Assembly: GCA_020832305.1 (NCBI GenBank)
Contig: JAFIEV010000010.1
Span: 217,996 to 281,995 of the forward strand
From: Cyclobacteriaceae bacterium
GTDB lineage: Bacteria > Bacteroidota > Bacteroidia > Cytophagales > Cyclobacteriaceae
Reading direction: 5' to 3'
Length of the DNA stretch: 64,000 nucleotides
This document shows positions 7,899 through 16,276 of this stretch, one piece after another; within the stretch, counting starts at the first letter, position 1, and each line of letters starts with the position of its first letter. The translations under genes were made by a program, and so were the position numbers. The notes beneath the pieces were generated by a model that worked only from the letters and a program-made list of their open reading frames with translations, was not told the origin of the DNA and did not search any database.

Positions 7899-9906
7899 GT
7901 GTGTGGTTTACATAATGTACAGGTATTTGAATATGATAAGTAGTGCCTTTGCCCTTTTCAGAGTGCAATTGCATTTTTGCACCCAGTAAGTGCGCTCTTG
8001 ACCTTATATTGCTCAGTCCTATTCCTTTTGCATTCGAGGCATTTTGCTGGTCAAAGCCTACACCGGAATCTTCAACAGTAAGATAGAGATCATGTGTATC
8101 TGAAAGGATTTGAATATAAGCGTCCTTCGCATTTGAATGCTTGACGATGTTTCCAGTCATTTCCTGGATCATTCTGAAAATCATAACTTTCTGAAAATCA
8201 TTTAACGATGATTCATCAAAATCGTGATCTAAGGAAATGGAGATTTTTGTTTTCTTTTCTATTTGTGAAAGATATTCCTCCAGTCCTTGCAGTAAACCAA
8301 ATTTTAGAAGACTGGGCGGCATGAGATTATGAGAAACAGCCCTGATTTCATGGCTTACCTGCTGGAGGTTTTGTTCTACCCATTTGATTTCTTCGGTTAC
8401 ATTATTCTCTTTAGTTTCCTGTCTGAGATGTCCTACCGAAAGCAATATACTGCTCATGAGTCTCCCCAGGCCATCATGAAGATCCCTTGCAATTCTTACT
8501 CTTTCCTGTTCCTGTGCATTTACCAAACTGTGAATATCCTGCATTTTGTGTTTTTGTTCCAGTAAAAGGAGGCGTGTTTCTAGATTTTCCCTAGTTTTTT
8601 CTGCTATCAAACGTTCACTTTGCACCTTTTTCCTGTAGGCATAAACCAGCAATACGATAAAAGCAGCCATCAAAATTGATAAGAGCATCCACAAAGTGGC
8701 TATGAAGTGTTCTCTTTCAAGACCTGCTTTCTGAAGCCGGATGACGTATTCACTTTGTTCCAGTGCATCCTTAAGCTGATCTGTTTCAAATTTAATCTCC
8801 AGTGCCTTAATCTTGTCGTTAAGTTGTTCATTATGCAAAGTATCCTTTATTCTATCATAATTTTTTCTATGCTCCAGTGATTTCATAAAATCCCCCATGG
8901 CTTCATATACATTAGATAGTTCCAGCAATGATTCCAGGTGTAAATGTGGTATATGGTGGTCTTTTGAAAATTGATTTTTTTCCATTAAAAAGGAAAGGCC
9001 TTGTTGAAAATTTCCCTGATCAGCCAGAACTTTACCCAAGGCGCCTTTAGTTTCCAGTTGATCATATACAGAGGGTAAAGCGAGCCTGATTTCCAGCGCC
9101 TTTTTCAATTGATCATGACCTTCTTTGTGCCTGCCCAGCCTGTGATACAGGTTGCCTATGTTATGATAGTTTCTGCTGAGCTCTACCTGATAATCAATTT
9201 TTTTATTGATATCCAAAGCCTGATTGTAAAAGTACAGGGCAGAGTCATACGATTCCTGCAGTACATGAGCATTGGCCAGATTGTTGAGTAAAGTAGATTC
9301 AAGATGAAAAAATTCCGATTCACGCGCATAGCTCAGACCTTCTGTAAGATATTTTATGGCTTCATCACTTTTCTTAAGCTGGATAAACAGATTGCCGACA
9401 TTATTTAGCGTTAAGCCAATAAGTCGTGGGTTTTTTCTAGCCAACTTTATTTTAAGTGAAGCCAGATAATAATCAAGTGCATCTTCATAAAGTCCCAGGT
9501 TTTTAAAGCCGATACCAGTATTATTGAGTGCTGCATCCATAAAACTCGTGTCATTTATTGCCTTAGACAATATATAAGAACGGGTATAGCCAAATATTGC
9601 ACTATCGTACAGAGACCGAACCATAGCCGAATAAGCTAAAAGGGAAGTATGTCGAATTATAAGGGCGGTATCTGTATCAAAGCCAGGCAAAAGCTGTAAG
9701 CTTTGTATGATGCTTTGCGCACTGTCATAATTCGTGGCCATTAAATCGAAAGCATCGCTATATAATGAATCAGCTGCTTCCTTTATGTTCATTGCGCCCG
9801 AGGGAATGCCGGTTTGTTCTTTTTTGCTGCATCCTGCATAAAAAAGCGCAATACCTGTAGCAAGAACAAAGATACCAATTACGTTTTTCATAGGCATTGA
9901 GGCCAT
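7873..9906 (-). CDS. TPR-containing sensor histidine kinase, HisKA_3 type
   Basis: A 677-residue membrane sensor that phosphorylates the adjacent response regulator. The N-terminal hydrophobic segment ends in a lipobox-like YAGC (C26). Residues of about 40-340 form a run of tetratricopeptide repeats (repeated N-N-G-x4-L and A-x3-Y patterns), expected in the periplasm. One transmembrane helix spans about 401-425, followed by a coiled coil, then a HisKA_3 helix with H477 in RDLHDGLG. The ATPase domain has an N-box (GNIVKHSNAK), a DSGVGFD G1 box and GIGLSNIRSR. This is the NarX/DesK class paired with LuxR-type regulators. Start codons at 9906, 9897 and 9891 are all possible; a GC-rich hairpin lies just upstream. 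Confidence 0.9.
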   Translation of the reverse strand: MASMPMKNVIGIFVLATGIALFYAGCSKKEQTGIPSGAMNIKEAADSLYSDAFDLMATNYDSAQSIIQSLQLLPGFDTDTALIIRHTSLLAYSAMVRSLYDSAIFGYTRSYILSKAINDTSFMDAALNNTGIGFKNLGLYEDALDYYLASLKIKLARKNPRLIGLTLNNVGNLFIQLKKSDEAIKYLTEGLSYARESEFFHLESTLLNNLANAHVLQESYDSALYFYNQALDINKKIDYQVELSRNYHNIGNLYHRLGRHKEGHDQLKKALEIRLALPSVYDQLETKGALGKVLADQGNFQQGLSFLMEKNQFSKDHHIPHLHLESLLELSNVYEAMGDFMKSLEHRKNYDRIKDTLHNEQLNDKIKALEIKFETDQLKDALEQSEYVIRLQKAGLEREHFIATLWMLLSILMAAFIVLLVYAYRKKVQSERLIAEKTRENLETRLLLLEQKHKMQDIHSLVNAQEQERVRIARDLHDGLGRLMSSILLSVGHLRQETKENNVTEEIKWVEQNLQQVSHEIRAVSHNLMPPSLLKFGLLQGLEEYLSQIEKKTKISISLDHDFDESSLNDFQKVMIFRMIQEMTGNIVKHSNAKDAYIQILSDTHDLYLTVEDSGVGFDQQNASNAKGIGLSNIRSRAHLLGAKMQLHSEKGKGTTYHIQIPVHYVNHTHEENIIGG

Positions 9907-9910
9907 ACAC

Positions 9911-9933
9911 CGGCGGAAAAACTTTTCCCGCCG
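9911..9933 (-). promoter_or_regulatory. GC-rich hairpin over the kinase ribosome-binding region
   Basis: An inverted repeat, CGGCGG (9911-9916) with CCGCCG (9928-9933), has a partly paired AAA/TTT interior. It ends 5 bases before the first ATG of the histidine kinase on the minus strand. A stem this GC-rich stands out in AT-rich DNA and could hide the initiation region. No T-tract follows it, so it is not a typical terminator. Confidence 0.4.
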
Positions 9934-10175
9934 ATTATGGATAGTTTGTGGATAAATGTTTTCGTTTTCAGTTTTTTAACCATTAAAGTAGTACATTTTT
10001 TGGATTTTTTACCAGAAGTAGCGATTTGATTTCAGCTAAAACCCATACACAAATATTGATAATCTGAAGACTGCAAAAATCACATAAAACCTTGTTTATG
10101 TTTTTTCATGGTTTTCATTGATAGTACTTTTAATCCGACGAGGGGTATATACTGCATATATTTAAGCCAATTGCC

Positions 10176-11192
10176 ATGATTTTTAATCAAAAAAAGCCAA
10201 TATGGAGGCTCCCATCGCAAGTTCTTATTTGTGCACTTTTGCTAGCATTTGTAAATGTTAATTCAATTGCACAGCAAAGCCTGCGATTTAACAAAGATGG
10301 AAAATTTAAAATTGTGCAGTTTACCGATATACACTTCAGAAACGATGGCAGCCCACGTGCCGATAGTGTATTACAATTAATGCGAAAAATCATTTCGACT
10401 GAAAAACCCGATTTGGTAGTTCTTACAGGCGATATTGTAAGTTATAAAGATACACGCAATGCATGGTTGGCCATAACAAGACCGATGGTTGATGCTAAAG
10501 TTCCCTTTGCGGTCAATTTTGGCAATCACGACAGGGAATTCGATCTCACAAACCAGGAGATATTACAGGTATTGCAAAGTATACCACACAACCTTACGGT
10601 CGCCGGACCAGATGATGTAGATGGCGTAGGAAATTTTGCCCTGGAGATTATGGGATCATCGAAAAAAGAAACGGCTGCGCTCATTTGGTGCTTTGATTCC
10701 CACAGAAGTCCTTTGATATCTGGTATGGGTGGGTATGACTGGGTAAAAACTTCCCAAATCAACTGGTATAGACAAACCAGTGCAAATCATGTAAAGAAAA
10801 ACGGGAAAGTTTTGCCGGCACTTTGCTTTTTGCATATTCCTGTGCCGGAATACAATGAGGTGCTTACAAATGGTACCATGGTAGGCATGAAGGGAGAGAA
10901 AGTCTGTGCCCCCGATGTAAATTCCGGATTATTTACTGCCATGCTGGAGACTGGTGATATTATGGGTGTGTTTTGTGGTCATGACCATGTAAATAACTAC
11001 ATTGGTGTAGTGCATGGAATAGCGCTGGCCTACGGGCAGGCTACTGGCCTGCATGGTTATGGAAAGTTGGCTAAAGGGGCAAGAATTATTGAGTTGATGG
11101 AAGGCGAAAGGAGTTTCAATACCTGGATCAATACCTTCCAGCAAGATAAGAACCTCTGGGTAAACTATCCGGCAAGCTTTAGATTCAAGTAA
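10176..11192 (+). CDS. Secreted calcineurin-like metallophosphoesterase
   Basis: A 338-residue protein with a signal peptide (hydrophobic 16-30, cut near SIAQQ), so probably periplasmic. The dinuclear-metal motifs of the calcineurin-like phosphoesterase fold appear in order: FTDIHF (D-x-H), LTGDI (GD), NFGNHD (GNHD), LHIP and FCGHDHVNNY (GHxH). The overall pattern, with metal-binding motifs close to the N-terminus, matches the ICC/Dcr2-like purple acid phosphatase-related group. The substrate is a phosphomono- or diester of unknown identity. The gene is divergent from the kinase gene and convergent with the GyrI-like gene. Confidence 0.85.
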   Translation: MIFNQKKPIWRLPSQVLICALLLAFVNVNSIAQQSLRFNKDGKFKIVQFTDIHFRNDGSPRADSVLQLMRKIISTEKPDLVVLTGDIVSYKDTRNAWLAITRPMVDAKVPFAVNFGNHDREFDLTNQEILQVLQSIPHNLTVAGPDDVDGVGNFALEIMGSSKKETAALIWCFDSHRSPLISGMGGYDWVKTSQINWYRQTSANHVKKNGKVLPALCFLHIPVPEYNEVLTNGTMVGMKGEKVCAPDVNSGLFTAMLETGDIMGVFCGHDHVNNYIGVVHGIALAYGQATGLHGYGKLAKGARIIELMEGERSFNTWINTFQQDKNLWVNYPASFRFK

Positions 11193-11270
11193 GTCATATA
11201 GCGGGGATATTGCAAGGTTCCCTAAGAAACCAGCCCAAGATCTTGTTCATGATAGTCTGGGGGAATGCGT

Positions 11271-11810
11271 TCAGGGCACAGCCATAACAAATAAAATTTT
11301 TTTATCGGGAATATTGTATATCTCGTAGCTTAATTGCGGCACTGCTTTAGATGCCCTTATTTCTTTTTCAAATGCAGGGTAAATCTTCATGGGGCCCAGC
11401 ATGTATGAAAGTACATTTCTAATTGGGAATTCAGCAACCAGGGAGTTTTGCCTTTCTATGATTATCACCTCAAGGCCCATAGATTTTATTTCTTGCAATC
11501 GCGATAAATGATCTTTTTCGATAACGTTGGCGGCGAAACTCCTGCATTGTTCTTTTGGTGTTTCTTTTGGGTTGTCATAAAAAATAGCGGCACCTTTAAC
11601 ACAATTTATTCCTTTTTCGCGAAGTAATCTATCTACTTCATCCATTACCGGTGCGATTTTATGATACGGACCGGTGAATTTTTTTCCGGCCAATACATAA
11701 TCTCCTTCCTGTTTTTGTCTGATTTCAATTTTTTTAAAGACAGACATATATGCCAGAAAAAGAAAAATGACAGTGGAAGCCAAAAAAACGACAATAATGA
11801 GTGTTTTCAT
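11271..11810 (-). CDS. Membrane-anchored GyrI-like domain protein
   Basis: A 179-residue protein with an N-terminal transmembrane segment (about 3-23), then a soluble domain resembling the GyrI-like small-molecule-binding fold. Supporting features are a YVLAGKKFTGPYHKIAPVMDEV segment, a central YDNP element and an FPIRN stretch before the C-terminal strand. The layout of one N-terminal helix plus one GyrI-like domain resembles eukaryotic TEX264, which is a resemblance of architecture only. No enzyme motif is visible. The gene stands alone between convergent and same-strand neighbours. The family call is moderately secure; the function is unknown. Confidence 0.6.
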   Translation of the reverse strand: MKTLIIVVFLASTVIFLFLAYMSVFKKIEIRQKQEGDYVLAGKKFTGPYHKIAPVMDEVDRLLREKGINCVKGAAIFYDNPKETPKEQCRSFAANVIEKDHLSRLQEIKSMGLEVIIIERQNSLVAEFPIRNVLSYMLGPMKIYPAFEKEIRASKAVPQLSYEIYNIPDKKILFVMAVP

Positions 11811-11936
11811 GATACAATTACAATTTTGGATAATGGTTTAATTCAGTAACAAAATTGGAACTTAAAAAATTCACATTGTTATACTACATCCAATAGATAA
11901 TCAATTGTCTGGGGCATTTTTTGCCAATCTATATAG

Positions 11937-11962
11937 AAAAAAGACCCGGTACAGCCCGGGCC
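11937..11962 (-). terminator. Rho-independent terminator after the GH43 gene
   Basis: On the minus strand, GGCCCGG pairs with CCGGGTC (7 bp with one G-U pair) around a 6-base loop, followed directly by six T. It lies 43 bases after the GH43 stop codon and is oriented for that gene. Confidence 0.8.
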
Positions 11963-12004
11963 TATGCCAAGTGAATATGTATTTTGTTAAAAGCAGGCAT
12001 TCAC

Positions 12005-13111
12005 TTACTCTACCTTTACCGATGCATCCATTGTTATTATGCTTCCATCAGGTCGGTGAAATAATTCAGTCATTTTGATATTTCTAAGATGTGTTTGGCC
12101 TCCTGACAATTCGCAATCATGGAAAAACAGATACCATTTCCCTTCAAATTTTACAATGGAATGATGATTAGTCCAGCCGAGTACGGGCTTTAAAATAAAC
12201 CCCTGATAGGTAAATGGTCCATATGGATTGTTGCCGGTAGCATAGGCAATGTTGTGGGTGTCACCTGTGGAATATGAAAGGTAATACGTACCATTGTGTT
12301 TGTGAATCCAGGCTGCTTCAAAAAAGCGGCGCTCATTATCGCCTTCCAGTAATAAATTTTCATTTTCATCAAGAATTTCAACATCTCTCAAGGGCTCAGC
12401 AAAGCTGAGCATATCATCACTCATCTTGGCAATTTTTGGCAATAATGCAGGTTGATCAGGATCTGGTTCTGTCCCCTCGGGATCGTATTCACCGGATTGC
12501 CACCTCTGTAACTGACCTCCCCAGATGCCGCCTAGGTACATGTAATAACTGCCGTCGTCGTCTTTATAAACGGAAGGGTCTATGCTGTAGCTTCCTGCAA
12601 TAGGATCAGATTCAGAGATAAAGGGTCCATAGGGCCTTTCGGAAGTGGCTACACCGATTCTGAAAATATCATCTTTGTCTTTAGCGGGAAAGTATAAAAA
12701 ATATTTGCCATCCTTTTCTGCCGCGTCTGGTGCCCACATCTGACGTGAAGCCCAGGGCACATCATTTACATCGAGCACTTTGCCAAGGTCAATTACCTCA
12801 GCAGAGGGATGGTCCATAGAAAACACATGATAATCTCTCATATTAAAATGAGAGCCATCGTCTTTTTCTGGTATGCCGGCATCATAATCATGTGATGGAT
12901 AAATGTAAATCCTGCCTTCAAAAATATGTGCAGAAGGGTCTGCTGTAAACATATGTGTTACCAGGGGCTTTGCTTCCACCTTGATAATCTCAGATTCTTC
13001 TGTTTTACCTTGAGTCTCTTGTTTTTTCTTTTCACCACATGCAGTGGCCAAAATGGATATGGCACACAGCATGAAGATTTTTTTGGTTGTACTTTTTGTG
13101 GGATAGTTCAT
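12005..13111 (-). CDS. Glycoside hydrolase family 43 lipoprotein
   Basis: A five-bladed beta-propeller enzyme expected to remove arabinofuranosyl or xylosyl units from plant polysaccharide. The start is taken at the ATG at 13111 (368 aa); an upstream in-frame TTG at 13120 has no support. A lipobox ILATAC places the protein on an outer or periplasmic membrane face. GH43 residues are visible: the catalytic-base aspartate in TADPSAHIF near residue 58, the pKa-modulating aspartate in SIDPSVY, and the acid glutamate in FFEAAWIHKHNG. The gene is divergent from a GH26 gene, with a good promoter at 13190-13219 and a terminator behind it. Confidence 0.9.
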   Translation of the reverse strand: MNYPTKSTTKKIFMLCAISILATACGEKKKQETQGKTEESEIIKVEAKPLVTHMFTADPSAHIFEGRIYIYPSHDYDAGIPEKDDGSHFNMRDYHVFSMDHPSAEVIDLGKVLDVNDVPWASRQMWAPDAAEKDGKYFLYFPAKDKDDIFRIGVATSERPYGPFISESDPIAGSYSIDPSVYKDDDGSYYMYLGGIWGGQLQRWQSGEYDPEGTEPDPDQPALLPKIAKMSDDMLSFAEPLRDVEILDENENLLLEGDNERRFFEAAWIHKHNGTYYLSYSTGDTHNIAYATGNNPYGPFTYQGFILKPVLGWTNHHSIVKFEGKWYLFFHDCELSGGQTHLRNIKMTELFHRPDGSIITMDASVKVE

Positions 13112-13189
13112 CTGATTCAAAAGGGTTAAAAAATGTATTAATATCTGTTTTACTAATCAAAGGAGTTATTATCAGTACTCCCGGGTAGG

Positions 13190-13219
13190 CAAAATTAATC
13201 AGCCACCCCCAAAAAGCAA
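13190..13219 (-). promoter_or_regulatory. Predicted Bacteroidota-type promoter for the GH43 gene
   Basis: On the minus strand, TTG (13217-13219) is followed after exactly 19 bases by TAatTTTG (13190-13197). This matches the -33/-7 consensus of the primary sigma factor in this phylum. Transcription would begin near 13183, about 70 bases before the GH43 start. Confidence 0.6.
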
Positions 13220-13378
13220 TCGGTTGCATTCTTTTTTTTAAGTAATCAGGGGTAAAAACCAGAAATTGGGATATTTTAAAGGGCTGTGGTAGAGACTATA
13301 CTTAAATCTGTTTTATATTTTGTAGATGATCAGGGATGTAGTTACATTTATTTATTATTACTATCAAATGCGGTAACA

Positions 13379-14488
13379 ATGAAAATTCATTTTTTAATTC
13401 TTTTGGGTTTTTTGCTTATTGTGTCATTTTTGTTTTTACCGGTGTATGCAGAACCCATAGACATTAGAGCAACCATAGAGACGCGCAACCTGCTGACCAA
13501 TCTTAGAGAAATTGCAAAAAAAGGGATAATGTTTGGGCACCAGGATGCTTTGGCCTATGGTGTAAATTGGAAAAATAAAAAAGGACGCTCCGATGTAAAG
13601 TCAGTTGTGGGAGATTTTCCGGCAGTAGTTGGCTGGGATATTGGCCATCTTGAGCTCGGCAGGGAACAAAACCTTGACTCTGTGAGCTTTAAAGATATGC
13701 GCAGATGGATTAAGAAAGTATACCAATCTGGTGGGGTTAATACCATTAGCTGGCATGCTGACAACCCCATTTCCGGAGGCTCAAGTTGGGAAACAAGTCC
13801 AGCAGTTGTAAGTATTTTACCAGAAGGCAGTCATCATCACATTTATTTGGCCTGGCTTGATCGTCTTGCCGGATTTTTTTTATCTCTTAAAGGAAACAGG
13901 GGGGAATATATTCCAGTTGTATTCAGGCCTTTTCACGAACAAACCGGCAGTTGGTTTTGGTGGGGCAGGGGTCATTGCACTAAGGAGCAATACATTCAAT
14001 TATGGCAATTTACCATTGACTATCTAACTGTTGTTAAAAACGTTCATAATGTGCTTTATGCCTATTCGACCGATGTCTTTAACAGCAGAGAAGAATATCT
14101 GATGTTTTATCCGGGTGATGATTATGTCGATATATTAGGTTTTGATGATTATCATAGTATTAAATCGATAGAGACCTTAGATGTTTTTGTTAAACGGTTG
14201 AATATGCTTACCTCTATTGCCAGTGAAAAAGAAAAAGTAGCCATTTTTTCTGAAACCGGCCTGGAGACCATACCAGATCCAAACTGGTGGACTGGCGTAT
14301 TACTAAACGGATTGCATAAGATGGAACCAAAACCAGGTATAGCATGGGTTCTGGTTTGGCGCAACGCGTGGCCATCGCATCATTATGCACCATATCCGGG
14401 GCATGTCAGTGGCGATGATTTCAAAGCCTTTTACCGGGATAAAAAAATTTTTTTTCTTAAAGATATTCCTTCATTGTATTCTAAATGA
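13379..14488 (+). CDS. Glycoside hydrolase family 26 beta-mannanase, secreted
   Basis: An endo-beta-1,4-mannanase-type enzyme that would cut mannan or glucomannan outside the cytoplasm. The frame opens at 13286, but the ATG at 13379 begins a clean signal peptide (MKIHFLILLGFLLI, cut near VYAEP), giving 369 aa. GH26 signatures are complete: GHQDALAYG, WDIGH, WHADNP, the acid/base E187 in FRPFHEQTGSWFWWG and the nucleophile E292 in FSETGLE. The gene is divergent from the GH43 gene; together they suggest processing of mixed hemicellulose. No susC/susD pair is adjacent, so it is not a classical polysaccharide-utilisation locus. Confidence 0.92.
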   Translation: MKIHFLILLGFLLIVSFLFLPVYAEPIDIRATIETRNLLTNLREIAKKGIMFGHQDALAYGVNWKNKKGRSDVKSVVGDFPAVVGWDIGHLELGREQNLDSVSFKDMRRWIKKVYQSGGVNTISWHADNPISGGSSWETSPAVVSILPEGSHHHIYLAWLDRLAGFFLSLKGNRGEYIPVVFRPFHEQTGSWFWWGRGHCTKEQYIQLWQFTIDYLTVVKNVHNVLYAYSTDVFNSREEYLMFYPGDDYVDILGFDDYHSIKSIETLDVFVKRLNMLTSIASEKEKVAIFSETGLETIPDPNWWTGVLLNGLHKMEPKPGIAWVLVWRNAWPSHHYAPYPGHVSGDDFKAFYRDKKIFFLKDIPSLYSK

Positions 14489-14523
14489 TTTTTAATTAAT
14501 TAACCACAAAAAATCTAATAAAC

Positions 14524-15363
14524 ATGAAAATAATACGATTGATATTTTTGTTTTTCCTGGCCTTTGTAAACACCCTGGTTTTTGCGCAGGAACCATTTGT
14601 TGTAGAAGAAATTACCGGTACCATGCAGAAAGGAAGCCAACCTGGTTTGCAGGTTTTTATACCCGAAGCCGGAACTAGCATCGTAGAAAGTGACTGGAAG
14701 AAATTTATAGAAAAGGGCACAAAATCAAAGCTTCAAAGAGAAGGAAGTGAATTTGTAATTCGAAATGCCCGTATCAAAAAAATTAATGCTGATGAATTAA
14801 ATTTGTATGCAATTATTCAACAGACAGGCTCGGGTTCTATTCTTCGACTTTATACAGAAAAGGATGGTGTATTTGTTAGTTCTAAAAATGATGTATCGAC
14901 TGATAATGCAGTACTAAGGGGCTTAATGATTGATTTTGCCTCAAAGAGCCACGGAGGTGCTGTAGATGCAGAAATTAAATCAGAGCAAAAACAATTAAAA
15001 AAGCTGGAAAGGGATTTGCGTTCGCTTGAAAACAAACAAAAAAAGCTGGAGAAACAAATTCGTTCCTACAATGAAGATGTGTTTAGTTATAAAAATGACC
15101 TTGAAGATAATAGAAGAAAGCAGGAAGGAATAATTATGTCTGATCAATATAGTCAGAGTTCTCAAACCATAGACCCAAAGGACCAAAAGAAGATTCAATC
15201 AGAAGCGAAAAAAATTCAAAGAAAGATCAACGCTACGGAGAAAAAAGTTCGAAAAGCCGAGCGTGAACTGCCTGTTAATGCCCAGCAGCAAAGAAAAAAA
15301 CGTGGTGAAATAGAGCAACAGCGTGATCAGATAAAAAATGTAAGGGATAAAAAAGTTAAATAA
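14524..15363 (+). CDS. Secreted coiled-coil protein of unknown function
   Basis: A 279-residue protein with a signal peptide ending in VFAQ. Residues of about 22-140 form a compact mixed domain (VEEITGTMQKGSQPGLQVF). Residues 150-279 are highly charged, rich in K, E, Q and R with heptad-like leucine spacing, and are predicted to form a long coiled coil broken near 195-215. I do not recognise the family. It is followed after 16 bases by the tandem CDGSH gene and then a CoA-binding gene, so the three may share a transcript. Export to the periplasm is likely; any further function would be a guess. Confidence 0.7.
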   Translation: MKIIRLIFLFFLAFVNTLVFAQEPFVVEEITGTMQKGSQPGLQVFIPEAGTSIVESDWKKFIEKGTKSKLQREGSEFVIRNARIKKINADELNLYAIIQQTGSGSILRLYTEKDGVFVSSKNDVSTDNAVLRGLMIDFASKSHGGAVDAEIKSEQKQLKKLERDLRSLENKQKKLEKQIRSYNEDVFSYKNDLEDNRRKQEGIIMSDQYSQSSQTIDPKDQKKIQSEAKKIQRKINATEKKVRKAERELPVNAQQQRKKRGEIEQQRDQIKNVRDKKVK

Positions 15364-15379
15364 TATAAAAAACTATATA

Positions 15380-15625
15380 ATGGAAAATAAACCAATAATT
15401 GCAGCAACATCACCTGTTGCGGTGGAACTCGAAATGGGAAAAAATTATGCATGGTGTGCATGTGGGGCCTCTAAAAACCAACCATTTTGCGATGGATCTC
15501 ATAAAGGCACTGCTTTTAAACCTATGATATTTAAGGCAGAGGCCGATAAAAAAGTTTGGTTTTGCCAGTGCAAGCAGACAAAAAATACACCGTACTGCGA
15601 TGGCACGCATAAGTCACTGAATTGA
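15380..15625 (+). CDS. Tandem CDGSH iron-sulfur protein
   Basis: An 81-residue protein with two complete CDGSH [2Fe-2S] sites, each with three-cysteine, one-histidine ligation. Site 1 uses C26, C28, C37 and H41 (CDGSH); site 2 uses C62, C64, C73 and H77 (CDGTH). Two sites in one short chain is the arrangement of the CISD3/Miner2-like class, which transfers electrons or clusters. No membrane segment is present, so it is cytoplasmic. The partner protein is unknown; the neighbouring CoA-binding and FAD oxidoreductase genes are possible but unproven partners. Confidence 0.92.
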   Translation: MENKPIIAATSPVAVELEMGKNYAWCACGASKNQPFCDGSHKGTAFKPMIFKAEADKKVWFCQCKQTKNTPYCDGTHKSLN

Positions 15626-15685
15626 ACTTTGAAGAGGTGTTAAAGTATTCCGGTTTTTATTTATACAATGTAAACATCTGTAAAA

Positions 15686-16153
15686 ATGATACTTAAAGAA
15701 GCTGTTGAAATTTTTTTTAATACGGAATCCATTGCAGTTACTGGTTTCTCCCGCTCCGGTAATTCACCGGCAAACCACATTTATAAAATGCTGCTAAAAC
15801 AGGGAAAAAATGCCTATGCCATAAACCCTAAGGCAGATCAGGTGGATGGGGTTGTATGTTATCCCGATATATTGTCCTTACCTGTGAAGCCTGAGGCCGT
15901 TGTTGTCGCAAGTCATCCTCAGGCGACTTCAGGCATTGTAGATCATTGTATTCAATTAGGCGTGAAAATACTTTGGATTCATAAATCGATAGATGGAGGA
16001 AGTTACGAAAAGGAAGCAATAGACAAAGCCCGCAATAGTGACATGGTGGTTATACCTTCAGGCTGTCCAATGATGTTTTGCCCGGGAGCAGATGTTTTTC
16101 ACCGTTGTATGGGTTGGTTTATGAAAAAAACCGGAAAAATCAAAATGGCATAG
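15686..16153 (+). CDS. CoA-binding (Rossmann, CoA_binding_2) protein
   Basis: A 155-residue single-domain protein. It starts with a helix and the strand SIAVTGFSRSGNSPANHIYKML, the nucleotide-binding turn of the succinyl-CoA-ligase-type CoA-binding fold. AINPKADQVDGVVCYPD and VIPSGCPMMF follow, as in the YccU/CoA_binding_2 family. It lacks the ligase grasp domain, so it probably binds CoA or a related cofactor rather than catalysing ligation. Role unknown. It lies 60 bases behind the CDGSH gene on the same strand. Confidence 0.8.
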   Translation: MILKEAVEIFFNTESIAVTGFSRSGNSPANHIYKMLLKQGKNAYAINPKADQVDGVVCYPDILSLPVKPEAVVVASHPQATSGIVDHCIQLGVKILWIHKSIDGGSYEKEAIDKARNSDMVVIPSGCPMMFCPGADVFHRCMGWFMKKTGKIKMA

Positions 16154-16276
16154 AATCAATCACATTTTAATGCCGGCCTGTTTTATTACATATAATCAAT
16201 CAAAATTCCCTTCTCCAAATGAAATTTTCCAAACAAATGATCTTTATTTACACTTTTATATAACAAATATATTAGA

